NCBI GenBank assembly: GCA_014529385.2
Contig: CM043963.1
Coordinates: 102,468,912-102,532,911 of the forward strand
Source of the DNA: Adiantum capillus-veneris
Lineage: Eukaryota; Streptophyta; Polypodiopsida; Polypodiales; Pteridaceae
Length of the DNA stretch: 64,000 nt
Direction: 5' to 3'
This document shows, in pieces, positions 9,915-21,275 of the stretch. The stretch's first letter is position 1. Every line of letters starts with the position of its first letter. The notes under the pieces are model-generated. The model had not been told where the DNA came from, searched no databases, and saw only the letters and a list, made by a program, of their open reading frames with translations. A program made the translations under genes and the position numbers.

Positions 9915-10180
9915 TCACCTCCTTTCGCCCAACGATGAAATTTGTTCTTCCAAATGAGACATTTGGACATCCATGACATTAACTTGACACTCATGAATGA
10001 TGGACTTTACTGACTCTATCGCCTCTTAGACATCTAGTATTGCAATCATGGACTTGCATCCGTATCTGAAGCAGGATTCCTGCAATTTATCGATTGCACC
10101 TTCCTCTCCAACGTTTGAAGTCTCTGGCGCGTCGATGTTCTGCATAGGGTTGGATGGACTCCCTCCTTCATAGTGATTCA
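9915..10180 (-). pseudogene. Decayed coiled-coil protein fragment, gag-like
   Basis: A minus-strand frame reads about 80 codons of protein-like sequence from about 10175 to 9925 with one TAA near 10031. A second frame then continues for about 25 codons with a heptad-like pattern (V-T-S-L-K-V-Q-V-N-K-L-N-A-L-V near 9920-9870). Coiled coils of this kind occur at the start of some plant retrotransposon gag proteins, but no capsid or zinc-knuckle motif is present, so the assignment is weak. Confidence 0.3.
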
Positions 10181-11221
10181 CAAAATATCCAAGCCAAAAA
10201 TTAGAATGTTGTGTTCTTGAATGACATTAGTAGAAAAATGAAAATCAAAGGATTTGCAAGCAACAATGATGACATTTTAGAACCTAAATGCTATACATTA
10301 GTCTTAGAAAGCAAAGATGTAATAATTCGTGAACAAAGGAGTTGACCTTCAATGGTTCATTGATCGATATAAGGATATAAGAAAGTATAAGCAAGAGGCA
10401 TGTACTTGTTCCCTAATTATGGTCTTCGATGTTGTCACTATGGTCAATAATGAAGACATCCATCTTTGTATTCTCAAGATCGCTGTGTGAAGCGCAACCA
10501 TGTTAGTTAGCTCCTTGCTTTTCACTCACAGTGAAAGCTAACTTTACGTTGACAATCAAAACAAAACGTCTACCAGGAAAAATGAACATGTGATACTAAT
10601 AGCATTCCATTGTGACCTAAAGCAATCAAGTCTTGGTTGCGTGTTCTCATACAAGCCATTGGAAGTGCAAGCGGTATACATTGCCCCCTGTCTACTTGTC
10701 TACTTTTAATGAAAATGGACTATGAACATTGAGAATAGCGGAATAAAGAAAACTATAGTGAGCATTTTTATGAGAATACTTTGAGAAAATAGAGGGTGAA
10801 CTTGATTAGCGGTAGCAACATAACCATTATACTTAATTAACTTGGCATGAACAATACTTTGCAAGAGAGAGAATTAGAGAACTTGACAACAATTGAGGAC
10901 CGGATTTATGTGGAGCCGATCCTCCAAAAGGCTTTTAAATTATAGTTTCTTCCATAAAGAGAGACTTGGTACAATACAAGCATTGTGTTCCTTGAAACCT
11001 TGATGGTGCAATGAAGATAGAGAGCTTTACGCACCACAATCATGCCCGTAACTAAGCTTAATGAAAGCATTAATTTGTCCTCGATCTCAGTCCCAAGACC
11101 TCATACACTTTCAAAGGTGGAGAGAGCTAGCAGAGAATGAGAGTAGGGAAGAGGAAGAAGAAATAACTTACGAGAAAGAAGTAAGGTCCACTCATACCAT
11201 TACTCATAGAGCTTAGCATAG
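10181..11221. other. Intergenic DNA, nothing recognised
   Basis: A/T-rich sequence without open frames of note, repeats or RNA-gene motifs that I can identify. Confidence 0.45.
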
Positions 11222-11842
11222 CATAGTAGCATAGTAATGGAGGAGAAGAAGATGGCTAGCATAGCATTGAACCATGGCTCTTTGTTGGATTTGCACTCCA
11301 TAGCCAAGAGTTGTTGGTGTAGGCTCTCAACTTCTCAAGCTTGGAGAAGGAGATGGAGTTCTTGCACTTTCACCAAAGTGAGAATGAGAGTATGTGAGTG
11401 TGTGTAGAGAGAGTATACCCCCCAAGCACACCCCCATCTTGCTTTGGTCGACCCCTCCTTGTAGCTCATCCTTGAATTTGATTGGACCCCTTGCAAGCCT
11501 AGCCAATCACATGCTTACTGCATACTTGGACCCTTGCAAGCCTAGCCAATCACATGCTTGATATGCACTAAGCATGTGATTGGCTAGGCTTGCAAGGGTC
11601 CAATCAAATTCAAGGATGAGCTACAAGGAGGGGTCGACCAAAGCAAGATGGGGGTGTGCTTGGGGGGTATACTCTCTCTCACACACACTCACATACTCTC
11701 ATTCTCACTTTGGTGAAAGTGCAAGAACTCCATCTCCTTCTCCAAGCTGGCAACTCTTGGCTATGGAGTGCAAATCCAACAAAGAGCCATGGTTCAATGC
11801 TACGCTAGCCATCTTCTTCTCCTCCATTACTATGCTACTATG
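11222..11842. repeat. Long fold-back inverted repeat
   Basis: The left arm (11222-11559) and right arm (11570-11842) are nearly perfect reverse complements with a loop of about 10 bases. The left arm is longer because it carries a local direct duplication of about 39 bp (the CTTGCAAGCCTAGCC block occurs twice at 11491-11557) and an insertion of about 25 bp near 11313-11337. No transposon ends or target duplication are evident. A transcript across it would form a double-stranded stem of about 270 bp. The 92-codon open frame at 11580-11858 lies within one arm and looks incidental. Confidence 0.9.
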
Positions 11843-12440
11843 TTGTGTATCTTTATGACAATGACATTTTCTTTCACTCCCACATAGTGCTCTCTTTCCA
11901 TGCTCCTCTACTGCCTATGCTAGTGCTCATAAAAACCTAATCCGTAATACCTTCAACAATACATAAATAAAAAAATAACCTTCACTACTTGTTGTGCATC
12001 TGTTTCATCATGAATATTCTTCGAATATGTGTGTCTTTATGTGTGTGAGGGTGCACGTACTAGGCAAAGGCATGGTTCCTCTCCCCCTTGTTTTCATATA
12101 CCAGAACTTAGAGAAGTGGTAACATGGGATATAAGGGCAAAACAAAGAAGAAAAACAGTATAAAAAACATACAACTATATCTACCTAGCATTCCAATACC
12201 CACAAGCAACAACAATTTTCTGACAATTCAATTCAAATGTCCCACAACCCACAACAATTATCAAACAAGAGTTGTTGCTTCAACCCATGAATATGGATTG
12301 TTTATGATGCAATTCATTCAAAGTTGGGCCCCGAGGTCATTGTGTGTGTGTTTTTGTTATTAACATATATTACCCACAAACAAACATTTACATGTTCAAA
12401 GACCAAGGTACCCATATAAAGATAAGGTTTTTGTACAAAA
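11843..12440. other. Intergenic DNA, nothing recognised
   Basis: No gene or repeat structure is visible between the fold-back element and the end of Gyp-2. The 3' LTR of Gyp-2 may begin here or just above, but no ends could be set. Confidence 0.4.
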
Positions 12441-12681
12441 TACACTTAGATAGTAAATTTTGTACAAATGAATAAAATCAGGTTGGTACAAGTCACCATC
12501 CTAATAGGTAGAAATTCCTTCACAAAATTCAAACCAGCAACCAATCTTCCAAATAGTATAGTAACCAAAAAGTTGAACCAAAGAAAGTAGCCCTCACCTG
12601 CACCCATAGAAACAACACAACATTCAGTTAGCATTGGCTTTGTATGCACGTGATGCATGGGCATCTTAGTTGTTATCCATG

Positions 12682-13470
12682 TCATCGAGGTACAACGTTT
12701 TGGTGAAAGTAAACAAAAGTGGGAAACTTCCTCTTAATAACACCAATGTTTTCCCAAGTGGCACCTTCCTCGGGTCGATCTTTCCACTTGATTAAAGCTT
12801 GTCGATGTTTCTCATCAGCGTACTTCTTATACCGATCCTGCGCTTGTCGGACGTTCTGACGAGCGAGTTTCAGCATATCCATGTGGTCTTGGAGAAAATC
12901 CTTAACTTGTTGGAGTTTTTCGGTTGCCAACCCCACCGTAACTGGTGATCTAGGTTGAAAACCATACATGAGCATGAAAGGACTAAATCCAGTCGTGACA
13001 TGCTTAGCACTGTTGTAAGCAAACTCAAGAAGAGGTAGATATTCTTCCCAATCTGTTTGTTTCTTGCTAATGTATACACGTAGCATATCCTCTAGCACTT
13101 GGTTAACTCGTTCAGTTTGACCATCCATTTTTGGATGATCGGCTGTACTGAGGTTTGGTTGTGTACCCAATCGTTTAAACACAGCCCTCCAAAAATGACT
13201 GTTAAACTTGGGATCACGATCACTGACAATGTTACTGGGAAAAACCATACAACTTGTATAGGTTGTCCACAAATAACTTGGCTAATTTTGGAGCATTAAT
13301 CGTTGATTTGGTTGAAATAAACTTACATAGTTTAGTCAACCAGTCTACAACCACCCATACCGAGTCATGACCTCATACAGTCGTTGGTAAACCCATAATA
13401 AAATCCATAGAGATACTTTTCCATTTACCATTGGGAATCTCCAAAGGATGTAAGAGTCCTCCTACTTTTA
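12682..13470 (-). pseudogene. Gyp-2 integrase core with fused chromodomain tail
   Basis: Minus-strand frames read M-D-F-I-M-G-L-P near 13400 (first Asp), I-V-S-D-R-D-P-K-F near 13225 (second Asp) and D-G-Q-T-E-R-V-N near 13115 (Glu), a proper D,D-35-E integrase. A TGA near 13372 interrupts the core. After D-E-K-H-R-Q near 12800 the frame jumps directly to I-K-W-K-D-R-P-E-E-G-A-T-W-E, the second half of a chromodomain. The SH3-like integrase tail and first chromodomain strands are missing, so an in-frame deletion has joined the two. Confidence 0.85.
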
Positions 13471-14381
13471 GGCACTTTGCTTTATTAACCTGACATTTTT
13501 GGCAATGCAAGACATAATCTTAAACAAAGCCATGTAAACCTGGCCAGTAAAACTGTTGTCTACGAGAGCATAAGTCTTTCTAATACTCGGGTGCCCTGCA
13601 CTTGGACTATCATGACATTCATAAAGGATTTGGCGCCGAATGTCTATGTCCGTCGGTACACAAACTCTCCCCTTGTGGAGTAGGTACCCATTATCGATGG
13701 TAAAATTCTTCCATCGTTGTAGTTCATCACTCGACAGAGGAGAACTGTGTGTGGAGGTTAATGCTACACTACCATCATTGGATTGAGAAGGATCCCTCAT
13801 TTGTACATGGCTCCACACTTTGGAATATGCGTCATCTTGCTCATATTTGCCCTTTAGAGAATCCAAAAATTCACTACAAAGTTATGTGAACAAGAGAGAA
13901 TTGATCTTGGCATACGACTAAGAGCGTCAGCCACCACATTGTATCGTCCTTTACGATACCGGAGCTTGGCGTCATACCCCCGAAGAATCTCAGCCCACCT
14001 GGCTTTCCGACCCTTCAAATCGATTTGTTGTGTAAACCATTTAATGCTTTCATGGTCAAACACAATCTCAAATTGAGCACCATACAAATAATGTCTCCAT
14101 GTTTTCAAGGCAGACACTATTGCATAGAGTTCGCGTTCATAAGCAGAATAGTTCTGATGTGCTGCATCAAGCTTATTGCTTTCAAATGCAATTGGCCGCT
14201 ATAGCAAGACTGCTCCAATAGCACGGTCACTCGCATCCGGTTCCAAAACGAATAGTTTTAAAGGATCCACAATAGTTAGTATTGGAGTTGTAGGTAATGC
14301 ATCCTTGAGCGTATCAAAACTATATTGTTGAGAGGGTCCCCACTGAAAAGCTTTGCCTTTGCCTTTTAGTTGGTCCGTCAT
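13468..14381 (-). pseudogene. Gyp-2 RNase H and integrase zinc domain
   Basis: Three short open pieces in different frames cover this part: 14381-14199 (end of the connection domain with F-V-L-E-P-D-A-S-D-R-A-I-G-A-V-L), 14117-13854 (T-W-R-H-Y-L-Y-G-A to V-V-A-D-A-L-S-R-M) and 13866-13468. The last holds H-K-G-R-V-C-V-P and H-D-S-P-S-A-G-H, the His pair of the H2C2 domain, and a degraded Cys pair. The RNase H motif after A-I-G-A-V-L runs into a frame break near 14200. Confidence 0.8.
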
Positions 14382-15270
14382 GAGAACAACAATATTAGTG
14401 TAGTTTTTAACGAACCTTCGATAAAAACCAGCAAATCCTTAAAAAAACTGTAACTCTTCCAGATTTTAGGAGAAGGCCACTGCCGAACGGTATCCACTTT
14501 GGATTGATCCATATGTAGCCCAATAGCTGAAATAACATGCCCAAGATAGTGAACTTCTTTCTTCAGAAAATCACGCTTAGATTCCTTGGCATATAATTGA
14601 TTTGTTCGTAACAATTTGAACACCTGCCTCAGATGTTGTAAGTGTTCTTCTTGAGAAGCACTGTATACTAGAATGTCATCAAGAAAAACGATGACAAATT
14701 TGCCCAAGTACGGCCTCAAGACACTATCCATAAGTGTCATGAATGTTGCGGGCGCATTGGTTAACCCAAAAAGCATAACCAAAAACTCGTAGTGTCCAAA
14801 CCTTGTTCTGGAATGCAGTTTTGGGTATATCAGTATATCAGTAAGTCGAATACGTACTTGGGGTGATAACCTAACCACAAGTCTATTTTCGTAAAAATAC
14901 AAGCATGAGTGAGCTTGTCGAACAACTCATCCACGCGTGGCAATGGATACTTGTTCTTAACAGTAACGCATTTAAGCCACGGTAGTCTACGCACATGCGC
15001 ATACTACCGTCTTTTTTCTTCACTAATAGGATAGGGGAAGCCCATGGTGAAGAATTGGGTTGGATAAACCCTCTGCTAAGATAGTCAGCAAGCTAACGTT
15101 CCACCTCAGCAGCTTCAGAGTAACTCATGGGTAGGGTGGTTTACTGATAGGTTTACTGCCTGCAACCACATCGATGCTATGTTGCATGATCGTGTCGACG
15201 ATAACCCTAATGGCAAATCATTAGGAAAAACATCTTGAAATTCCTTTAATATTTTTTTTAATCACTAGCA
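14382..15270 (-). pseudogene. Gyp-2 reverse transcriptase
   Basis: The 174-codon piece 14902-14378 contains V-M-L-F-G-L-T-N-A-P-A-T-F (Leu in place of the usual Pro), the catalytic box F-L-D-D-I-L-V-Y-S near 14680 and the thumb motif V-H-Y-L-G-H-V-I. Upstream, to about 15270, frames are broken but G-G-S-M-R-M-C-style and V-D-E-L-F-D-K-L-type motifs of the fingers domain can be followed. There are several stops and at least two frame shifts. Confidence 0.82.
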
Positions 15271-15278
15271 ACCTTTGC

Positions 15279-16541
15279 TTATTGAGAAGTAGCCATTGGT
15301 GAAAGAGAAGAGAGAGAAGCATGCGGCGTTGAGGAATGTTCAACAGATTCAATGTTAGAGAGAAACTGAGACAGTGAGTAACACAATAAAATTTGATCTA
15401 TTTCATTATCAGAAACGAGCTGTATAAGCTCAGCTGTACATATCAGTGGTGAAGAAGGTACATCCTTCTCTCCTAACAACAACACATGTGCGCCATGGGA
15501 TTCAAACATCAAGATGTTGTGCTCATAGCTACGCTTCAGTGATGGTCCTAGGCTATGCAACCATGCCCTACCAAGGACCACGTCTGCCCGCTCCATGTTC
15601 ATAACCTGAAAATCCAAGGATGTAGAGTAGCCTTGTACTTCCAACGGTACAGCTCGGACTTGAGTATCCTAGATTTCGGCGTCATATCCATTCATCATTG
15701 CTACCTTGTAGCGGTGGGTACTCAGAGTTTGAGGCAATTTGAGTTTTTTCACCAATCCATAATTGATGAAATTGTGAGTAGCACCGTCATCTACCAAGAT
15801 ACACACCTTGTGTCCTTGCAGAGATCCGTGCATACGTACTAACTCATGTGGTCCGAAGGTCTGTTGCCACATGGAAGCTGTGAAACAACATTCATACACC
15901 ACCTCGGTGTGTGTTACTTTCACTATAGAGAATCGTGAGGAAGACTCAAGAGGCAATGGTTGCACCGTGTGCACTGCTTTCTCCTTGCCATGAGCAGTAG
16001 AATCCATTTTGCCCTGACCGCTTCCCAAGCATTGAAAACATAATTTCTCTTTTTTAGCCTTATCAAAATCCTCAGGAGAGAGAGGACCTCTAGACCCCTT
16101 GGGTTTTTTAGCTGCTTCAGAATTGGCTACTATAAATTTCCTTTTATTGTGCCCATATTGTGTGCGTGTATTACCATGTGTATTAGCAGGCATGTGATTA
16201 TTATGTGATTTCTTTTCATGTGGATCATCATGAATGTGTGCTTTCACTATGGCTTCCTCAAGTGTTTTAGGGTCTTGAGTCTTGACGTGCTTCTTAAGCT
16301 CTGGCGTCAGACCGCGGATAAACCCACGTACTTGCTGAAAGGTGTCTAGTCCTTCCAACTTGAGGATAACATCCCGATAGTGAGAGATATATTCAAGTAA
16401 TGATGGGTGTTGGCACATGGAACACGTGTCCCAAGCCGTCCAATTCCGATATGTCTCATTTGTAGGCAAGAATTCTTTGTGAAACATAGCCTCAAAAGCT
16501 GTCCAACTTTGTGGTATGATATTCTTCTCCTTGAGAGACAT
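15279..16541 (-). pseudogene. Gyp-2 gag C-terminal half and protease
   Basis: The stretch 16541-15669 continues the capsid domain (F-H-K-E-F-L-P, then G-F-I-R-G-L-T-P-E-L). It passes a degraded zinc knuckle (C-F-Q-C followed by no proper His/Cys pair) and reaches the protease with V-D-D-G-A-T-H-N-F-I near 15800. Plant proteases of this group normally have D-S-G-A-T-H, so the residue after the catalytic Asp is changed. A TAG at 15666-15668 interrupts the protease; the same frame then continues to 15279 with D-V-V-L-G-R-A-W-L, the second protease motif. Confidence 0.83.
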
Positions 16542-16544
16542 CCA

Positions 16545-17099
16545 TCACTTGTAGGCCTTGCCTTCCAGAGTCAAGCTTGTTTGCAGTGCTCTGACTGCGT
16601 CCGGAGTACGCCGTAAGACGTAAATTCCATCCCACTTGCTGAGAAAGATATTCACTGCATCCTTATTGCGATCTCGGTCTTCTCCCTTAAAAGTCGATGG
16701 TTTGGTGTTTTTCAACAACTCATCCACCTCCTTTGCAATGAGAGTGTGCAAAGAATCTAGCGATGGACCCTGTCCATGATCAGAAGGGCCTTGCCCCTGA
16801 GTAGCAGTTTGCTCATGCATGTGTGTGTCAACAGGTCCCTTGGCCTGCTGCTGCGTGAGTTGTATCACTAATGTAGATAATTTAGTGACGTTTTCATTTA
16901 AAGATGCAAAATTTCCTTCCATGACTAATATGCGTGTCTGAAGTGCACAAAATTCTTGAATATCAAGCAGTCCATAAGCATCGTCACCCACCGTAGCGTC
17001 GCGGGCACTCTCCGTGAGAGCATCCGACCGTGAGCCATCACGGACAGGATCAAGCGTATGATGCTCAAAATCAAAATTCATATTGATATCTGAATCCAT
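16545..17099 (-). pseudogene. Gyp-2 gag N-terminal half
   Basis: This is 184 codons from ATG at 17099 (M-D-S-D-I-N-M-N), with an acidic start, a coiled-coil-like middle (residues about 55-85) and the beginning of the capsid domain. It ends in a TGA at 16547-16545 that lies in frame with the next stretch, at a place where capsid domains have Trp in an A-Y-K-W-W-type motif. A single Trp-to-stop change therefore splits an otherwise continuous gag. Confidence 0.78.
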
Positions 17100-17881
17100 G
17101 GCAACACTGTGCAGTGGAAGAAATAGAAGGAATAATACCTGGAGTAAAAAAATAATCCCGTCATCGTATGATGCACCGCAACAAGTAATTAGCCGTGCTA
17201 ATTATGTCTGTGTTCCAAGCTTGAAGCGACCGGTAATTTGGTTGGTGGTCCAAGCTTGTTAATTCAACAGTTCAAGGGTACTGAGTGGCTTTGGTGGAGT
17301 CGGCTTAAGGTTTCAAGGTACGTATTGATTCTGGACACCAAGGGGGTAATCAAATTTTTTTGCAGTTTAAGCTTGTTTGTAGCAAATGGATTCCCTTTCA
17401 GAGTGCCTTCGTCCTGGTTGCACCCTCAAGTGAGGTCGATGGCCTGCTTAGGGGGTATCCTTTGCATGTTAGGTGGGCATGCCTCCTTAGCCAAAAAAAA
17501 GGTCCACTTTTGGACCTTAGGGCAAGCCCTATGTGAAAACGAATCGCCTGTTTATGGCGATGGCGCTGCAGGCCACCTTGGCTTGTCGAAGAAGATCGTA
17601 TCACCCCGTGTGGTGCTCCACGGGGGTCGCTGAAGAAGCGTGAATTACTCGCAGGGGCAGCGCACGCCGGATGAGCTCAAGAGCGCTTGCAAGGGCGGAG
17701 GTCGAGCTCTGCTCCCTCCCTTGGCCAAGCTCGGCTGCACACGCTCTGCAGGTGCATTTTCTCTGCGGCTTAGCAGGCGGCCATGCCCGCCTCCAACTCC
17801 CTTTTCCTCAAAGCTTGCATGTGCATGCCTAAAAAAAGCAGTGGTCCATGACCCACCCCTCTTGCCTAGAATAAAAACCTT
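17100..17881. other. Unassigned segment between Gyp-2 gag and a primer-binding site
   Basis: Richer in G+C than its flanks between about 17560 and 17830. Open frames on both strands (up to 131 codons) show no recognisable domain. It could be the leader of Gyp-2 or the body of a small non-autonomous element belonging to the primer site at 17882. Confidence 0.4.
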
Positions 17882-17894
17882 GCTCTTGATACCA
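17882..17894 (-). other. Primer-binding site, Met-tRNA-like
   Basis: The minus strand reads TGGTATCAAGAGC, the initiator-Met complement with one extra A. It lies two bases from an LTR-like end, matching the spacing of real primer sites. Confidence 0.55.
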
Positions 17895-17895
17895 A

Positions 17896-18056
17896 TGTAA
17901 AGCCTAGGGGTGACTAGAGCCTGGAATCCACCTCCCAACCTCCCACTTTATAGGCAATGCTCCTAGCCCTTTGCCCTAGCTGGATTCCCTTTCCACATTG
18001 CCTAGTCCGGCCCTTGGCCCAGTCCATGACTCCCTGGCCTTGCCCTTGTCCTGACA
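17896..18056 (-). repeat. Short LTR adjoining the primer-binding site
   Basis: The block starts TGTCAGGA and ends GGCTTTACA on the minus strand, giving TG...CA ends about 161 bp apart. No partner LTR was found within the window, so borders and family are tentative. Confidence 0.35.
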
Positions 18057-19996
18057 ATTAGTCAAGTATACACCAACACCAGCTCAACTAGATCAGCCAC
18101 CTCCTCATCAGAGTCAGCACCACAGGCTGGAATTCTGTAATTTTTTCCAAGGAAGTACTATTCGAAAATCAAGTAAACCTATACAATTCTGCAAAATTTA
18201 GGTAAGAATGTCACACCAACCATGCCTTTCCAAGGTTCCGTGATATTACCAGTTATCAAAATTTTATTAAGCTTCCATAAACCAAATACCAAACAACAGA
18301 AAAAAACATTTTTTTGCTACAACTACTATACAGTGTCAGACAAAGGAAATAACTGTTGAACCATGTGTACATAAATTAGAAGGCATAACAAGATCAAGAA
18401 CCCTTTAGTAGCACAATGGAAAAAGGTGCATGTTTAATTAAGTTCAGTGAGCCCTTCCCATAAATCCAAGTTGATTCCCAGCCAGAGCAAAAGGGGTCAT
18501 AGGTTATCACATACCAACCAAAGTGGGAACCAAATAATGGCTTACAATAGCATACTAGACCAAGGTAGCCACCAAAAAGGAAACAAATCAACTCGCGTCA
18601 GAAAAGCTATGTACATGAATCAAAGAGATTCATTCACATATCCAACATGAAGCCAACTGAGGGTCCAGCCCCCTCATGTAATTACGAACATCTGCCCTCT
18701 CCATCCAGAATAACTATTTGCAAGCAAGAGTCGGCACCCAACATCTGAGGCATACTCATGCCATAAGCTCACAACCACTTACATTTAGAGAAGACATCCA
18801 TGCTATCATTTATCCCGTAAAAAGTTATCAGCTTCAAAAATATTTACACCAAACAGAAAAAACCCCCGCCTGAGATGAAGCCAGAGAATGAACTTCCAAA
18901 GCTTGTTGCTTTTCTTTCCCCTTAGACATAGTGTATCTCACACAGAGTAAATCCACTCAAATAACGCATACACTTCAACACAATCAGAGACTAAAAGTAT
19001 ACAAGCCCGCTAAGCGAGGGAAAACCCTCACCTTTAAATAGGGTTGTGTCTGTAAAGCAATAAGTAATTGTCCCGTCCACACGCACGCATCACCTCCACA
19101 TCAATAAACAGCTCATGCATTATCCATAGTAGGTGGCCATTCTGTGCTTGCAATGATTGAAGACATGTGAACTGCCAACGTATGCATCCCAGAAAAAGGT
19201 GGATTCGCTCTCACTTTCAACATAATCACTGATTGTTATTATGCAGGTAAGTATACATAACTGTTACGAAGTGAAAAAAACAAGCCTTACCCAACTTCTA
19301 CAATGCTTCAAAGTGTTTTTATCACAAGTGTAGCCAATGGTTATCATAAAAAATAACCCCTTACCAGTGTGTTATTATACAGGCCTTGCTTTTAGGCTAG
19401 GGCAGGCCGATACCTCCAAACACTTAAAAGCCAGGTTTAGGTGTTAGCCAAGCTAGCATGCTCTGGTACTTTATAAGAAGACAAGGACTAAGATTCCACC
19501 TAGAGAGACATTTTTGTGTGTGTGCACGCGTGCGCGCGCCCACCCATACCCAGACACATACCCAATGAGGCAGTAAATCCATTAGGTATGGGCCTACTTC
19601 CTTAATAGTAAACCAGGGTCAATTATGGCACATGGCCAATCATTTAAGAGAATAGTGTTTATAATACAAGTAATAAGTTCTTTCCGAAGAAAACCATTAT
19701 TACAAAACTTGCCTATTAGTTTCTTCAAAGGAAAAAAAGTTATCCGAAAACGAGTATATAATAAGAGACAAAATACCTAAGCAGGTATCACCCACATTTT
19801 TTATAGGTATGTTACTTTTTCTCTTAACAAATTCAACAGGATTAAATAACATCATCTCGCTTCCAAAAGAAGCGTATAGAGTATTATCCAATAAAGGGAG
19901 AGTGAAGTAGAATTTCCATATTCAAAAAGCAGGTAAATTTAACAATAGTTTTATCATCAATCACCAACTCTAGTGAGGTTGGTTCTATCGTGAGGC
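18057..19996. other. Intergenic DNA, nothing recognised
   Basis: About 1.9 kb with no open frame above 70 codons that looks coding and no clear repeat, apart from a short alternating TG/CG tract at 19514-19540. Confidence 0.45.
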
Positions 19997-20224
19997 TGGT
20001 GGAATTAGGGTTGCAGAGAAACGCTCACAGCTTGGAGAAGACAAAGGAAGCTCAAGGCACACAATAGAGAGTGTGTTACTTAGTGTGCAATGGAAAGATA
20101 GATAGCTCTAGAATGAATGCGCGTATATACAATGCACAAGGAAAAGAACCTCCTAAAGAGGGAAAAAATGCCCCGGCGGTCCTAGTGTGTTCACACACAT
20201 CACTACCACATGTATATGGTAACA
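19997..20224 (-). repeat. 3' LTR of the minus-strand copia copy (unit A)
   Basis: The minus strand reads TGTTACCATATACATGTGG and onward, the same LTR as at 34381, 36692 and 39012. It is preceded (20225-20236) by the same polypurine tract, CCAGGGGGGATT here. Beyond 19997 the sequence is unrelated to any copia unit, so this is the outer end of the copia insertion. Its pol region lies on the far side of LARD-1. Confidence 0.88.
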
Positions 20225-20281
20225 AATCCCCCCTGGAGTGATGCAATGAACGAGAGCTGGTACATGAGTAAAGGGAAGTGC

Positions 20282-20286
20282 CATGC
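20282..20286. repeat. Left target-site duplication of LARD-1 (CATGC)
   Basis: CATGC directly precedes the 5' LTR and recurs directly after the 3' LTR at 30720-30724. The uninterrupted site GTGCCATGCCC is preserved in the related copia copy near 39843-39853. Confidence 0.92.
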
Positions 20287-21255
20287 TGTTAACTGAGCCG
20301 ACATCAATTAACAGGAGCTGCTAAAGACCAAAGACGTACGGATGCACATCAAAGATGAATATGAAGAAGCAGTGAAGATTGGAGCTACACACTTTTCACA
20401 TTTTTCCAAAATGGCCATGTATTATAATTTCCCAATTTATTTAGCCATTGTGATAATTGTAACGTGTTACGCGCTCAATAAGAGCTCCAAGATGTAAAGC
20501 ATAGGAAGTTAGTGTACCTTGGTTGCAGATACAATAAGTGTGGAGCCTTAAAGGTCTTGGGCGCCGGACATTACACATTTTAGACCTTGGCTAAGGTATT
20601 ATAAAGCCAACTTTGTAAAGTTTTAATTAAGTTTTGGATAATGAAATACACAGCGTGAGCTAACGACGCTCACTCCTCTCCTTCTTGCGCTTCCTACTCC
20701 CTCCCCGGTTGTCACATTGCAGTCGCGTTATGCATTGACGTAAACACATCACAGTAATTTGTGATTTTTGGCGTAGTCGACCTGCGGCCTAATTTCATCC
20801 TAACTAGAAACTTACACTTTCAAATCAAAAACTAAGCATAGGCGGGATATTGGGACATCATTGCTAAGCATTTAGATGTATTTTGGGTCAAAAACGACTA
20901 GGTCAAAAATCCACTGCTGTTAATAATCGCGATTTTGAAACTTGACCTAAAGTGGGGTTTGAGACCATAAGCATGAGTGCTTAGGTCTTATAAACATGTC
21001 CTAGAAGTTTCATTACGTTTGGATGTCATTTGATGCTGTAACGGATGTGATTTGTTTGCCGATGAGCGATTGACATTTGGTGATTTCAATCACTTGAGTG
21101 TAGCTTGAGTTAGATACGAGTTGTTAGTTGTTTTCCGAGAGATTGAAAACCTCTTGTAGCCTCTAAGCATTAGTCGAGTCAGCTTTGACAATTTAATCGT
21201 GGTTCTCGCTAATACTACAATAAGATAGATGGTGAGGTTAGACATGCGTCCCACA
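20287..21255 (+). repeat. LARD-1 5' LTR
   Basis: TGTTAACTGAG to GTCCCACA, 969 bp, with a TATAAAG at 20600-20606 as the likely promoter. It aligns along its length to the 3' LTR with scattered substitutions and lacks a roughly 30-40 bp segment present there near 30150-30185. Confidence 0.93.
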
Positions 21256-21257
21256 TT

Positions 21258-21275
21258 TGACGTCGTTGCCGGGGA
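21258..21275 (+). other. LARD-1 primer-binding site (tRNA-Asp, 16 of 18)
   Basis: TGACGTCGTTGCCGGGGA starts two bases after the LTR. It differs at two positions from the complement of the plant Asp-tRNA 3' end, which is matched perfectly at 52050-52067. Both differences are C/G-to-A/T transitions. Confidence 0.85.

Larger units (their letters stand above)
12441..17099 (-). mobile_element. Gyp-2: decayed Ty3/gypsy chromovirus
   Basis: On the minus strand the order is gag (17099-15900), protease, RT, RNase H, integrase and a chromodomain remnant ending near 12682. The chromodomain remnant identifies the chromovirus branch. LTRs were not found: no primer-binding site lies directly upstream of gag, and the nearest one, at 17882, is 780 bp away and of uncertain ownership. 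The element carries many stops and frame shifts. Confidence 0.82.

Noticed and set aside
11580-11858. 92-codon frame as a small gene
   Set aside because: It lies inside one arm of the inverted repeat and has no recognisable domain or splice context. Kept only as part of the fold-back.
17238-17938. Open frames of 86-131 codons on both strands as genes
   Set aside because: High G+C makes chance open frames common here, and no motif or family could be recognised.
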